DNA from: JANNSX01 sp046348995
GTDB taxonomy: Bacteria; Pseudomonadota; Alphaproteobacteria; Rhizobiales; Hyphomicrobiaceae
Assembly: GCA_046348995.1 (NCBI GenBank)
Contig: JAXMDB010000013.1
Span: 1 to 64,000, forward strand
Direction of reading: 5' to 3'
Length of the DNA: 64,000 bases
In this document: positions 44,709-53,570 of the stretch, piece after piece
Position numbering within the stretch: position 1 is the first letter of the stretch
Layout of the letters: the number at the start of each line of letters is the position of its first letter
Program-made: the position numbers and the translations under genes
Notes under the pieces: generated by a model
The model's database searches: none
Told to the model about the DNA's origin: nothing
The model's input: only the letters and a program-made list of their open reading frames with translations

Positions 44709-45836
44709 ATGGGTCAGCGTCGCCGTATCCGTGCCTCCGAACCCTCGTCCCGCATCGAGATCGGAGACTGTCTCGAGGCGCTGAAGCGCCTCCCCAGCGA
44801 AAGCGTCGATCTCGTCTTCGCCGATCCCCCCTACAATCTGCAGCTCGCCGGCGACCTGCTCCGCCCCAACAACACCGTCGTCGACGGCGTGCATCAGGAG
44901 TGGGACCAGTTCCAGAGCTTCGCCGCCTATGACCAATTCACGCGCGCCTGGCTCGGCGAGTGCCGCCGCGTGCTGAAACCCGACGGCGCCATCTGGGTGA
45001 TCGGCTCCTATCACAACATCTTCAGGCTGGGCGTGGCCCTCCAGGACCAGGGCTACTGGCTGCTCAACGACGTCGTCTGGCGCAAGGTCAACCCGATGCC
45101 GAACTTCCGCGGCCGGCGTCTCACCAACGCGCACGAGACTCTGATCTGGGCCGCGCGCGAGAAGTCCTCTCGCTACACCTTCAACTACGAGGCGTTGAAA
45201 GCGATCGCCGACGACGTGCAGATGCGCTCCGATTGGCTCTTGCCGATCTGCTCGGGGCCCGAGCGGCTGAAGGACGACGGCGGGCGCAAGGCGCACCCGA
45301 CGCAGAAGCCCGAGTCCCTGCTGCAACGGGTGATCATCGCCACGACCAATCCCGGCGATGTCGTGCTCGACCCCTTCTTCGGCACCGGCACGACGGGTGC
45401 GGTCGCAAAGCTCCTCGGCCGCCGCTGGATCGGCATCGAGCGCGACGCCGACTATGCGCGCGCCGCGCAAGAGCGCATCGATCGCGTGGTGCCTGCCAAC
45501 GCGCGCAGCCTCGAGGTGCTGAAAGGCCGCCGTGCCGAGCCCCGCGTCGGCTTCGGCACCATCGTCGAGCTCGGCATGATCGCGCCGGGCGCTGCCCTCT
45601 TCAACGAGCGGCGCACGCACAAGGCGGAGGTCCGGATCGACGGCACGCTCGCGGTGCCGGGTGCGCAAGGGTCGATCCACAAGCTCGGCGCCCTCGTGCA
45701 AGGCCGCGCCGCCTGCAACGGTTGGATGTTCTGGCACTACGAGCAGGGCGGCAAGCTCGCGCCGATCGATAAGCTCAGGGCGCAAGCGCGCGTGAAGCTC
45801 GGGCTGTCCGGGGAAGCGGGCGAGATGGTGCGCTGA
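44709..45836 (+). CDS. ccrM: Cell-cycle DNA adenine methyltransferase CcrM (GANTC)
   Basis: Beta-class N6-adenine methyltransferase (375 aa) that methylates GANTC and is essential to cell-cycle control in many alphaproteobacteria. DPPYNL is at about 39-44, the AdoMet motif DPFFGTGTTG at about 221-230, and AHPTQKP precedes it. The extra C-terminal domain of about 90 residues (from about 285, RVGFGTIVELGMIAPG) is the family's RAMA-type domain needed for DNA binding. No GANTC site occurs in the 107-bp gap before it, unlike the autoregulated promoter known in Caulobacter. Confidence 0.95.
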   Translation: MGQRRRIRASEPSSRIEIGDCLEALKRLPSESVDLVFADPPYNLQLAGDLLRPNNTVVDGVHQEWDQFQSFAAYDQFTRAWLGECRRVLKPDGAIWVIGSYHNIFRLGVALQDQGYWLLNDVVWRKVNPMPNFRGRRLTNAHETLIWAAREKSSRYTFNYEALKAIADDVQMRSDWLLPICSGPERLKDDGGRKAHPTQKPESLLQRVIIATTNPGDVVLDPFFGTGTTGAVAKLLGRRWIGIERDADYARAAQERIDRVVPANARSLEVLKGRRAEPRVGFGTIVELGMIAPGAALFNERRTHKAEVRIDGTLAVPGAQGSIHKLGALVQGRAACNGWMFWHYEQGGKLAPIDKLRAQARVKLGLSGEAGEMVR

Positions 45837-46138
45837 GGCGCGAGGGCGGCGCGGAACGGCCGTGCGTCCTATCAAAACGCAGGACACGGGCGGCCTGCCG
45901 GTCGCCCCTACGCAAATATTCGATGTCTGATACCAGCGAGCGAAAATCCTCACCCGACGTGCTTGCGATTGAGCCGGCCTTCTCCTTTGGGGAGAAGGTG
46001 GCGCGTCGTTGGCGAAGCCACGCTCCGCGTGGACGCGCCGGATGAGGGGTTGAGCGAACCAGCAATGTCACCTCGCCCCGTTGTGAAATCCGTCGAGGAT
46101 CAACCCCTCTCCCGCCTGCCGGCACCCTCCCCCCAAAG
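45837..46138. repeat. Composite repeat interrupted by an insertion sequence
   Basis: A 302-bp spacer after ccrM. A perfect hairpin CCTTCTCC/GGAGAAGG (45978-45985 and 45991-45998) opens the element; the distal palindrome begins GCCGGCACCCTCC (46118-46130) and is completed beyond the IS at 47424-47434 (GGAGGGCCGGC). Between them is about 120 bp of non-coding sequence. Its form fits the doublet repeats in the nuo operon. Confidence 0.65.
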
Positions 46139-47415
46139 GCACGGCTGTCCGGTTGAGTTTTGGTGGACAGAGTGCACGGCGTTGATTCTTCTGTGATTCG
46201 AGAGCTTGGCGGCTTCATCGGACACACAGGAGAGCCAACACCATGCGGCACTACAATAGCCTTTTCCACCAGCTGTTGCAGCGCGTTCCGTGGGACCGGT
46301 TCGCTGCGGCTGTGGATCGTCACGGCGCGGACGCCCGGGTGCGCCGCCTGTCCACCAAAAGCCAGCTCGTCGCGCTCCTGCACGCGCAGCTGTCGGGGGC
46401 CTCCAGTCTGCGCGAGATCGAGGCGGCGCTGTCGAGCCACAGCGCGCGGCTCTATCATCTCGGTGTCAAAGCGCCCGCCCGCTCGACCCTCGCCGATGCC
46501 AACGCCAAGCGGCCGGCCGCCGTCTTCAACGTGTTGTTCGTCGAATTGGTGAAGCTCGCGCATCCGGGCCTCAGACGCATGACGCGCGATGCGGTTCATC
46601 TCATCGACTCTACGAGCCTCCGGCTCAGCGATCTGTCCGCCGATTGGGCCAGCCGGCGCGCCGACGACATCGCGGTGAAGGCCCATGTCGACTATAGCGC
46701 GGACGGCGGCGTGCCGACCCATTTCGCCATCACGCCCTGCCGCGCCAACGATATCACCGTCGCCAAGGCCTGGGCCATCGCGCCGGGCGAAACCTATGTC
46801 TTCGATCTCGGCTACTACGACTTCGCCTGGTTTTCCAAGCTGCATGTGAGCGGCTGCAGGTTCGTGACGCGATTGAAGGACAACACGCGCCCGCGCCTGA
46901 TCGAGGCCCGCGCAGTTGCCGCCGGCAGCCCCATCCGCGCCGATCGCATCGTCGCGATCGAGAACCGGCTCCGGTCGGCGCGCGGCCGCTCCAATCCGCT
47001 CTCGGGCATTCCCTTGCGGGAGGTCGTCGTCGTCATCCAGACCGGCAAGACGCTGCGCATCTTGAGCAACGATCTCGAGGCGCCCGCAGAGGCGATCGCC
47101 GAGCTCTACAAGACGCGCTGGCAGATCGAGTTGTTCTTCCGCTGGATCAAACAGCACCTCAAGATCAAACGCTTTCTCGGCACGAGCGAGAACGCCGTGC
47201 GCATTCAGATCGCCGTAGCCTTGATCGCGTTCGTCCTGCTCCGGCTGGCGAGCGAGGCGGTGCGAGCGACCACCGATCTCACGACGTTCGCTCGTCTCGT
47301 CAGAGCAAACCTGATGCACCGCAGGCCACTCGACAGGCTCGACAAACCACCCCCAACACCCCTCCACGATCCCCGACAGCACGAGCTCTATCTATGCTGA
47401 ACCGGACAGCCGTGC
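46139..47415 (+). mobile_element. IS4-family insertion sequence, apparently complete
   Basis: About 1.28 kb. The terminal inverted repeats are GCACGGCTGTCCGGTTGAG (from 46139) and its inverse ending at 47415, with one mismatch. CCCAAAG flanks it on both sides (46132-46138 and 47416-47422), a 7-bp candidate target duplication. It contains one intact transposase gene. The boundary is uncertain by one base because of a shared C. Confidence 0.85.
46243..47400 (+). CDS. IS4-family transposase
   Basis: A 385-residue DDE transposase. The N-terminal DNA-binding region begins MRHYNSLFHQLLQRVPWDRF. Catalytic residues are Asp122 (LIDSTSLRL), Asp188 (YVFDLGYYDF) and Glu296; the IS4 hallmark Y-x2-R-x3-E-x6-K is exact at Tyr289, Arg292, Glu296, Lys303. 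The frame is uninterrupted and its stop lies within the right terminal repeat, so the element may still be active. Confidence 0.93.
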   Translation: MRHYNSLFHQLLQRVPWDRFAAAVDRHGADARVRRLSTKSQLVALLHAQLSGASSLREIEAALSSHSARLYHLGVKAPARSTLADANAKRPAAVFNVLFVELVKLAHPGLRRMTRDAVHLIDSTSLRLSDLSADWASRRADDIAVKAHVDYSADGGVPTHFAITPCRANDITVAKAWAIAPGETYVFDLGYYDFAWFSKLHVSGCRFVTRLKDNTRPRLIEARAVAAGSPIRADRIVAIENRLRSARGRSNPLSGIPLREVVVVIQTGKTLRILSNDLEAPAEAIAELYKTRWQIELFFRWIKQHLKIKRFLGTSENAVRIQIAVALIAFVLLRLASEAVRATTDLTTFARLVRANLMHRRPLDRLDKPPPTPLHDPRQHELYLC

Positions 47416-47422
47416 CCCAAAG

Positions 47423-47725
47423 AGGAGGGCCGGCAAAACATGACCCGTGCCGAGTTGCAAAGCACTGATGATCGAGAGAGTCGGAACAATTGCGCCGTAT
47501 GACCGGTCAGCGACCGTTGAATAGACCACCACGCAGCGGCGAGCCATCCGCACCGATCGCTGCCACAACAGCACGCATTCTGGTGTTTCTTGTTTGGTGA
47601 AGCGCCGGTCCAAGTCTCGACGACTAGAGCGGCGTGCGCAAAAGTGTGCCGCGGTTTTGCGCGAAACGCCGCGACAAACCAAAGAGTTAGCGCCTCGTGC
47701 CGACTCTGGATTAGCGCACGATGCG
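47423..47725. other. Spacer after the IS, with a dispersed repeat
   Basis: About 300 bp without a gene. The first bases complete the palindrome split by the IS. The second half (47622-47695) is a dispersed repeat listed separately. I see nothing else. Confidence 0.55.
47622..47695. repeat. Rhizobiales-type intergenic repeat
   Basis: The string of motifs CTAGAGC, GCGCAAAAGTG, CGGTTTTGCGCGAAA, GCGACAAACCAAAGAGTTAG in this order matches, from memory, a dispersed intergenic repeat common in Bradyrhizobium and relatives. It is followed by GCGCACGATGCGC-like palindromic DNA. Confidence 0.5.
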
Positions 47726-48184
47726 CTAGCCCTTGCTTGATGCTGGCTTTCGCGCTCGCCCCTTCGCAGCTTTCCCCGTCGCATTGAGCGCCACCGCCGA
47801 CCGGATCAGCGCCTTGAAGGCCGCCGCGTCGATCGTCTCGCCCTCCGCGATATCGATCGCGCGCCGCGCATTGCCGTCTAGGCTCGCGTTGAACAGCCGC
47901 TTCGGGTCCGGCAGCGACGCGCCTTTTGCGAAGGTGAGCTTGACGACCGCCTTGTAGGTCTCGCCGGTGCAGAGGATACCGCCCTGCTCCCACACCGGCA
48001 CGCCGCGCCACTTCCAAGTTTCGACGACATCGGGGACCGCCTCGTGGATCAGCGCGCGCACGCGGGCGAGCGTCGCGCCCCGCCAGTCGCCGAGCTCGGC
48101 GATCCGCGCATCGATCTGAGCCGATGCCGACGGCTCGTCCTCTGCCGCCTTCGGCACGCGCGCCGCCTTTGCAGACTTCGCCAT
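47726..48184 (-). CDS. DUF1801 (YdhG-like) protein, copy 1
   Basis: A 152-residue soluble protein. Conserved block ETWKWRGVPVWEQGGILCTGETYKAVVKLTFAKGASL (parts: WKWRGVPVW, YKAVVKLTFAKGA) identifies DUF1801, whose fold resembles the iron chaperone frataxin-like YdhG/YdeI group. An Ala/Lys-rich tail follows. Function unknown. It points away from the IS and is 88 bp downstream of a second DUF1801 gene. Confidence 0.82.
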   Translation of the reverse strand: MAKSAKAARVPKAAEDEPSASAQIDARIAELGDWRGATLARVRALIHEAVPDVVETWKWRGVPVWEQGGILCTGETYKAVVKLTFAKGASLPDPKRLFNASLDGNARRAIDIAEGETIDAAAFKALIRSAVALNATGKAAKGRARKPASSKG

Positions 48185-48272
48185 CGCTCACACTCCAATC
48201 ACCGCGCTGCGCCCTGCGCCCGCCGAGCCACGCTCAATACACCGGCCTGGTAGATCAAATCGTCGAACACGG

Positions 48273-48734
48273 TCACATCCGCACTCCCGGCAGCCGGCTC
48301 GCCTGCGCGACCCAGTCCACCAACAGCGCCTCGTCGATCACGTCGACCTCGTGGATGTCGAGATAGCGCACGTCCTTTTGCTTCGATGCGCCGGGCGGCA
48401 ACGGCGAAAGCTCGGCGCCGCGGAAGAACGCCACCTTCACGTATTTGGCAAAGCAGTGGAAGCTCAGGAACCAGCCCTCGCCGCCGGCGCCGTAGAACGG
48501 CGAGTTCCATTTGACCGCCTTGCGCACGCCCGGAACCGCGCGCGTGACGAGCGCATCGAGCCGCTCGCCGACCGCGCGCTTCCACCCCGGCATCGCCGCG
48601 ATATAAGCTTGCACCGGCCCGTCGCCCTCGCCCTTGGCAATCTGCGGATTGCCCCCCGAGAGCAGGCGTGGCGCGCTCTCACCCGGCGTCGCTGCCTTGC
48701 CACTGGGCTTAGAGGACGTTCGCATCTTTCCCAT
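48273..48734 (-). CDS. DUF1801 protein, copy 2
   Basis: A 153-residue paralog with the block AVKWNSPFYGAGGEGWFLSFHCFAKYVKVAFFRGAEL (parts: VKWNSPFYG, YVKVAFFRGAEL). The two copies share the domain but differ in detail, so the duplication is old. I start at ATG 48734; GTG 48743 and ATG 48725 are alternatives. Function unknown. Confidence 0.82.
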   Translation of the reverse strand: MGKMRTSSKPSGKAATPGESAPRLLSGGNPQIAKGEGDGPVQAYIAAMPGWKRAVGERLDALVTRAVPGVRKAVKWNSPFYGAGGEGWFLSFHCFAKYVKVAFFRGAELSPLPPGASKQKDVRYLDIHEVDVIDEALLVDWVAQASRLPGVRM

Positions 48735-48754
48735 CAGTAGCACCCCGCGATTAT

Positions 48755-49132
48755 CTAAGTCTCGTTCGCCCGCAAAGGTCCGGCAACCTCACCTTCCGCA
48801 AGCTCAAACCCGCATGCCGCACACAGCTTCGCGCGTGGTGTGCGGAACGGCCGCCCGCACGTTGGACAAGGCGCGCCGTACAGAGACATCCGCACCCAAT
48901 AGAGCTGGTCGGGATGGGCGAGCCGGACACCGCTGACACGCTCATAGGACTCCATAGCGTCGGCGCAGCAGTTCGCGCGCGCCTCCCCGATCGAGGAGCC
49001 TGGATGCTCCTCCAGATAGCGTTTGATCTGGCCAAAGTGGCTCTGCAACGACCTCTCGATAGGCGCGAACTCGGTCTCCGTGAGCAGCGGCACCGCTCGC
49101 TTGAGCCTATAGCTGTACATGAGTATCGGCAT
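48755..49132 (-). CDS. Hypothetical protein with C-terminal zinc ribbon
   Basis: A 125-residue protein that I do not recognise. The first two thirds is probably helical (IERSLQSHFGQIKRYLEEHPG), with two adjacent Cys (ANCCADAMESYERVSG). The C-terminal third holds CPTCG and CAACG, a four-cysteine zinc ribbon. The ATG at 49132 is the first; a second is at 49120. It ends 20 bp before the DUF1801 copy 2 start, so the three minus-strand genes may be one transcript. Confidence 0.7.
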   Translation of the reverse strand: MPILMYSYRLKRAVPLLTETEFAPIERSLQSHFGQIKRYLEEHPGSSIGEARANCCADAMESYERVSGVRLAHPDQLYWVRMSLYGAPCPTCGRPFRTPRAKLCAACGFELAEGEVAGPLRANET

Positions 49133-49233
49133 TTGCCCGGAAGTTTAGGCGCATACGGCCTTTCGGGGAATAGGGCGTCATAGAGTGTCCGCAGCCCCTT
49201 GACCCCGCGAAGCCGAACAGGCACGCAGACGCC

Positions 49234-50517
49234 ATGAACGTGCTCCTCATCGGCTCCGGCGGTCGCGAGCATGCGCTCGCCTGGGCGCTCGCGGCAAGCC
49301 CGCGTCTGACGAAGCTCTACGCCGCGCCCGGCAATCCCGGCATCGCGCGGCACGCAGAGATCGTGACGCTGGATGTCGGCGACCATGCGGCAGTGATCGA
49401 GTTTTGCCGCGCGCACACGATCGGCCTCGTCGTCGTCGGTCCCGAGGCCCCACTGGTCGCCGGCCTCGTCGATGATCTGACGGCTGTTGGCATCAAAGCC
49501 TTCGGCCCATCGAAGGCGGCGGCGCAGCTCGAAGGCTCGAAGGGCTACACGAAGGATCTGTGCGCAGAAGCCCGCATCCCGACCGGCGCCTATCGCCGCT
49601 TCACGGACGCAGCCTCCGCCCGCGCCTACGTCACCGCGCAAGGCGCGCCCATCGTCGTCAAGGCGGACGGGCTCGCCGCCGGCAAGGGCGTGACGGTGGC
49701 CACTACGGTTGCCGAGGCGCACACCGCCATCGATGCCTGCTTCTCGGGCGCGCTTGGGAGCGCCGGCGCCGAGGTCGTGGTGGAGGCGTTCCTCGACGGC
49801 GAGGAAGCGAGCTTCTTCGCGCTCGTCGACGGCACGACGGCGCTGGCACTGACGACCGCGCAAGACCACAAGCGCGTCCTCGACGGCGATCAGGGGCCGA
49901 ACACCGGCGGCATGGGCGCCTACTCGCCAGCCCCCGTGATGACGCCCGAGCTGATCGAGCGCACCATGCAGGAGATCATTCACCCGACGGTCGCGGCGAT
50001 GGCCGAGCGCGGCGCGCCGTTCACGGGCGTACTGTTTGCCGGCCTCATGATCACGACGGAGGGACCGCAGCTCATCGAGTACAACGTGCGCTTCGGCGAC
50101 CCCGAATGCCAGGTGCTGATGCTGCGGCTGAAATCCGATCTGCTCGCGGCGCTGCTCGCCACCGCCGAGGGAACGCTTCGCGACATCAAGCTCGATTGGC
50201 ACGACGACCCCGCGCTCACCGTCGTCATGGCGGCGAAGGGCTATCCGGGCGACTACGCGCGCGGCAGCGAGATCCGTGGGCTCGAGGCCGCGGAAAAGCG
50301 CGAGGGCGTCGCGATCTTCCACGCCGGCACGAAGCGCGATGGCGATCGCCTCCTCGCCAACGGGGGCCGCGTGCTCAACGTCTCCGCGCGCGGCCAGACG
50401 ATCGCCGAGGCGCAGGCCCGCGCCTACGCCGCTGTCGACGCCATCGATTGGCCCGACGGCTTCTGCCGCCGCGACATCGGCTGGCGGGCGGTCGCGCGCG
50501 AGCGGGGCGAGGGATGA
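49234..50517 (+). CDS. purD: Phosphoribosylamine--glycine ligase
   Basis: Second step of purine synthesis (GAR synthetase, 427 aa), an ATP-grasp enzyme. Opens MNVLLIGSGGREHALAWAL; the ATP-grasp region has IVVKADGLAAGKGVTVA and the family's GPNTGGMGAYSPAP block, then NVRFGDPECQVLM. Length normal. It is the first gene of a plus-strand group with two membrane-protein genes and overlaps the first by 4 bases. Confidence 0.96.
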   Translation: MNVLLIGSGGREHALAWALAASPRLTKLYAAPGNPGIARHAEIVTLDVGDHAAVIEFCRAHTIGLVVVGPEAPLVAGLVDDLTAVGIKAFGPSKAAAQLEGSKGYTKDLCAEARIPTGAYRRFTDAASARAYVTAQGAPIVVKADGLAAGKGVTVATTVAEAHTAIDACFSGALGSAGAEVVVEAFLDGEEASFFALVDGTTALALTTAQDHKRVLDGDQGPNTGGMGAYSPAPVMTPELIERTMQEIIHPTVAAMAERGAPFTGVLFAGLMITTEGPQLIEYNVRFGDPECQVLMLRLKSDLLAALLATAEGTLRDIKLDWHDDPALTVVMAAKGYPGDYARGSEIRGLEAAEKREGVAIFHAGTKRDGDRLLANGGRVLNVSARGQTIAEAQARAYAAVDAIDWPDGFCRRDIGWRAVARERGEG

Positions 50518-51158
50518 GTCTTTATTGGCGATGGGTGGTTGTCAGGACAGGAGTGGCTGCGGCCTGTCTCGTCCCGGTCGTCTTCGCCGACGTCTACACC
50601 GCCGTCTTGTGCTGGCCGTCCCAAGTTTCGAGTATGACATGGGCAACCTGGCTTGCGTCGATCGCTTGCATCAAGGGCGGCGAGATCGCGGTGCTGAAGC
50701 CGCAGTTTGCCAGGCTCAACGGCTATCTTTACGCCGGTCTGGCGCTGGCGTTGCCCGTGTGGCTGATCCTTTCCCAAGTGACGATCGGCCTCTGGCCAAG
50801 TTTTCCAGCGGGAATGCTTGCAGTCGAATTCAGGGCGCTCGGTCTTACGGACGGATCGATTTCAGCGACGTTGCTCCATGCCTTTTTGGGGGTCCCCGCC
50901 GTGCTCGTGACTTGGATTGCGCTCGGCCGCGCGGCATACGGCATTACCCAATGGGCTCTCTGGATTGTGGCAGCCTGCTTCATCAGTTTCGCGATCGGTG
51001 CATACGCTCCGGTCGATCACTACATCCACAACCCTGACTGGGCAGCGCCCTACCCCATCACCTCGGCCGCGACTTACGTGCGCATTCTGATGGCGGAGGT
51101 GACTTACGCTCTCATTTCGGGCGTCGGCGTTTCCCGTCTCATCCCGAAACCCTGGTGA
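50514..51158 (+). CDS. Hypothetical multi-helix membrane protein 1
   Basis: A 214-residue protein with about five hydrophobic helices and short loops, no family recognised. The start ATG overlaps the purD stop (ATGA), so it is translationally coupled to purD. Its opening (LYWRWVVVRTGVA) and its end (ISGVGVSRLIPKP) resemble those of the next gene (LYTRWVIATVGSAVA and VSGFGVAQLREKP), suggesting tandem paralogs. A link to purine metabolism is not implied by sequence. Confidence 0.7.
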   Translation: MSLYWRWVVVRTGVAAACLVPVVFADVYTAVLCWPSQVSSMTWATWLASIACIKGGEIAVLKPQFARLNGYLYAGLALALPVWLILSQVTIGLWPSFPAGMLAVEFRALGLTDGSISATLLHAFLGVPAVLVTWIALGRAAYGITQWALWIVAACFISFAIGAYAPVDHYIHNPDWAAPYPITSAATYVRILMAEVTYALISGVGVSRLIPKPW

Positions 51159-51805
51159 GCGCCATGACCCTCTACACCCGCTGGGTGATCGCGACGGTCG
51201 GCTCGGCGGTTGCGGGCTATATGCTGACGCTGCCGATCTACCGGCATGCCGCCGCCCTCGGTCTCGGAGAGCGCTTCACCTACTGGCAGGCGATCGGCAG
51301 CCTCATCGAGCTCGCGGTGTTCGTCATGGTCACCTACTGGGCGCTCGCGCCGGTGTTTCCGAATCTCAAGCTGTCGCGCTATGCGGCCTTCACGATCCTG
51401 CCGACGATCATCACGCTCGTGCTCTACGGCATGGTAGATGCCGACATTCACGGCGCGGCAGGCTCGGCACCTCCGCCCGATGCCGGCGCTTCAAACGCCC
51501 TCGCCACGCTCATCGTCGCCGGGCCGCTCCTGCTCGGCGTCGCGTGGGTCATCTTCTCGCTCCAGTGGCTATCGCTGAGCGAAGCCGCGGACGGCTACCG
51601 GCCCTGGATCACTTGGTCGCTCGCCGGCATGGTCGCGAGCATGCTCGTCAATGCCATTGTCGAGCAGGTTTGGGGCGGCACGCCGTTCGCCGAGATGACG
51701 ACGGCCGGCCAGCAACTCGCGGCCTATCTCTACGCCGTTGCGGTCTCGTCGGCGTTCGGCATCGTCAGCGGCTTCGGGGTTGCGCAGTTGCGTGAAAAGC
51801 CGTGA
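51155..51805 (+). CDS. Hypothetical multi-helix membrane protein 2
   Basis: A 216-residue protein with about five membrane segments, no family recognised, and probable paralogy to the preceding gene. GTG 51155 overlaps the previous stop (GTGA) and is the likely start by coupling; ATG 51164 is the alternative. It is last in the group purD-membrane 1-membrane 2 and converges on the DinB gene. Confidence 0.7.
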   Translation: MSAMTLYTRWVIATVGSAVAGYMLTLPIYRHAAALGLGERFTYWQAIGSLIELAVFVMVTYWALAPVFPNLKLSRYAAFTILPTIITLVLYGMVDADIHGAAGSAPPPDAGASNALATLIVAGPLLLGVAWVIFSLQWLSLSEAADGYRPWITWSLAGMVASMLVNAIVEQVWGGTPFAEMTTAGQQLAAYLYAVAVSSAFGIVSGFGVAQLREKP

Positions 51806-51868
51806 ACGGTGAACAGCGAGAACTTGCTGCCATAGCCACTTCACCACTTCACCACTTCACCGTTCACG
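51801..51868. repeat. Inverted repeat at convergent gene ends
   Basis: CGTGAACGGTGAA (51801-51813) and TTCACCGTTCACG (51856-51868) are perfectly inverse (13 bp). The right arm is preceded by a direct 8-base run of CCACTTCA units (about 51836-51859). It spans the stop codons of both convergent genes (51805, 51864) and may act as a bidirectional terminator, though no T-run is present. Confidence 0.6.
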
Positions 51869-52373
51869 CCTGCTCATCCATAAAGCACAAGTCCGTATCC
51901 TCGGGCTTGGCACCGGCGGCCGTCAGCATTGCGTGCACCTGGCCGCGGTGATGCGTCTGGTGATTGAAGAGATGCGTCACGAGCAGCCATTTGGGCTTCG
52001 TGAAGTCGCGCTTGAGCGCGCCCGAATGCCAGGCGAGATCGCCCTCGAGCCAAGCCGCATCGAGGCCGTCCGCCCACTGCGTGATCACCGCGTCGAAGCG
52101 CACGCGCTCGGCCTTGAGCTCCGCCCAATCGGCGTAGGCCGTCGATGACTCGGCGAACGTTTTGGCGCGTGGCGCCGGCGTTCCGGCGAAGCGGTGCATC
52201 CAGATCTGATCGCCGAACAGAATGTGGCAGAGCGTGCGGTGGATCGACTGGAAGAAGGCGCCCCGATCCTGCTGGCGCGCCTCCTCGCTCAAGCCGTCGG
52301 CGGCCGTATAGAGGCTGCGATTCTGCCAGGCATTGTAGCGCGCCATCGTGGCGACGTGCGCCGGGCTGATCAT
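51864..52373 (-). CDS. DinB family protein
   Basis: A 169-residue four-helix-bundle protein. Histidines likely to bind metal are in TLCHILFGDQIWMHR and LFNHQTHHRGQVHAML, the DinB/YfiT pattern. Many members are metal-dependent thiol transferases, some stress-induced; the exact role here is unknown. Converges on the membrane-protein group and is followed upstream by ndk on the same strand (25 bp). Confidence 0.87.
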   Translation of the reverse strand: MISPAHVATMARYNAWQNRSLYTAADGLSEEARQQDRGAFFQSIHRTLCHILFGDQIWMHRFAGTPAPRAKTFAESSTAYADWAELKAERVRFDAVITQWADGLDAAWLEGDLAWHSGALKRDFTKPKWLLVTHLFNHQTHHRGQVHAMLTAAGAKPEDTDLCFMDEQA

Positions 52374-52398
52374 CGCAAGCCTCTCCCTGGTCGCAACC

Positions 52399-52821
52399 TC
52401 AGCCGACGATCTCGAACCCTGCGAAGTTGAGCGCGATCTCGATCGCGGCGTTCTCGGCGCTGTCGGAGCCGTGCACGGAATTGCGCTCGATGCTTTCGGC
52501 GCACTCCTTGCGGATGGTGCCGGCGTCCGCGTTCGCCGGGTTCGTCGCGCCCATGACGGTGCGGTAGGTCTTGATCGCGTCCTCGCCTTCGAGAACCTGC
52601 ACGACGATCGGCCCCGAGGTCATGAACCGGACCAGGTCGTTGTAGAAGGGCCGCGCGGCGTGCACCTCGTAGAATTTCTTGGCATGGCCTTCCGTCCAGC
52701 GCACGCGCTTCTGGGCGACGATCTTCAGACCCGCCTTCTCGATCATGCCATTGATCTTGCCGGTCAAATTGCGAGCCGTCGCGTCCGGCTTGATGATGGA
52801 GAAGGTGCGCTCGATAGCCAT
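52399..52821 (-). CDS. ndk: Nucleoside diphosphate kinase
   Basis: Balances nucleoside triphosphate pools by phosphate transfer through a phosphohistidine (140 aa). The active-site His is about 117 in NSVHGSDS, and the N-terminus AIERTFSIIKPDATARN is standard. Size normal. It is divergent from the AhpD-like gene. Confidence 0.96.
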   Translation of the reverse strand: MAIERTFSIIKPDATARNLTGKINGMIEKAGLKIVAQKRVRWTEGHAKKFYEVHAARPFYNDLVRFMTSGPIVVQVLEGEDAIKTYRTVMGATNPANADAGTIRKECAESIERNSVHGSDSAENAAIEIALNFAGFEIVG

Positions 52822-52906
52822 GGTCGTATCTTTCCAAGCTCTGGGAATTGGTTGATGCTCGGGGGCGTTATAGCCAGCGCCTCACAGGGCATCAAGGGAG
52901 CCGGAT

Positions 52907-53299
52907 ATGCGACCGATCGAGCATAAGGATGCGACGCCCGAGGTTCGTGCCGTCTTCGACGACATCAAGGCGACCCGCAAGGTCGAGGACGTCAACAACT
53001 TCTGGAAGCATCTCGCCAACGAGCCGAGGATGCTGGAGCACGTCTGGGGAAGCCTCAAGGCGATCATGGGGCCGGGCGCGCTCGATCCCTTGACGAAGGA
53101 GCTCATCTACGTCGCGATCTCGATCACCAACAACTGCGACTACTGCATGGCGAGCCATACGGCGGGCGCCCGCGCCAAGGGCATGACGGAGACGCAGTTG
53201 AACGAGCTCTACGCCGTTGTCGGTCTCGCCAACATGACGAACCGCCTCGCCAACGCCTACCGCGTGCCGGTGGACGAGGCGTTCAAGACGGACCAGTGA
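52907..53299 (+). CDS. Carboxymuconolactone decarboxylase/AhpD-like protein
   Basis: A 130-residue AhpD-fold protein. The redox centre is CDYCMASH (CxxC with the usual His four residues on), so a peroxidase-related or thiol role is likelier than a true decarboxylase. AAGGGAG lies 6 bp before the ATG at 52907. Followed by more than 1 kb of non-coding repeats. Confidence 0.85.
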   Translation: MRPIEHKDATPEVRAVFDDIKATRKVEDVNNFWKHLANEPRMLEHVWGSLKAIMGPGALDPLTKELIYVAISITNNCDYCMASHTAGARAKGMTETQLNELYAVVGLANMTNRLANAYRVPVDEAFKTDQ

Positions 53300-53570
53300 C
53301 GGTCGTGTGCGTGACAAGCGTCGGGCGTGTTGGCCCCAGACGTCGTCCAAGCGAAGCCCGCCGTCTCGTGCACCGTGCGTGTGGCGGCGGGCTTCGCCGG
53401 CGGCTCAACCCGCCCTACGGGCTCTCCCCAGCCGCACGAGGATGACGACCGAGGTGCCCGTCCTCCGTCATCCTCACGCCGTGAGCGCAAAGCGCGAGCG
53501 AGCGTGGGGATCCAGCATGAGACTCTTCGCCGAAGGCGCGTTATCGACGGCCGATGGCCGGACGGTTTTG

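Noticed and set aside
45775..47382. 535-codon minus-strand frame across the IS
   Set aside because: Runs through the terminal repeat and opposite the transposase, which has all catalytic residues.
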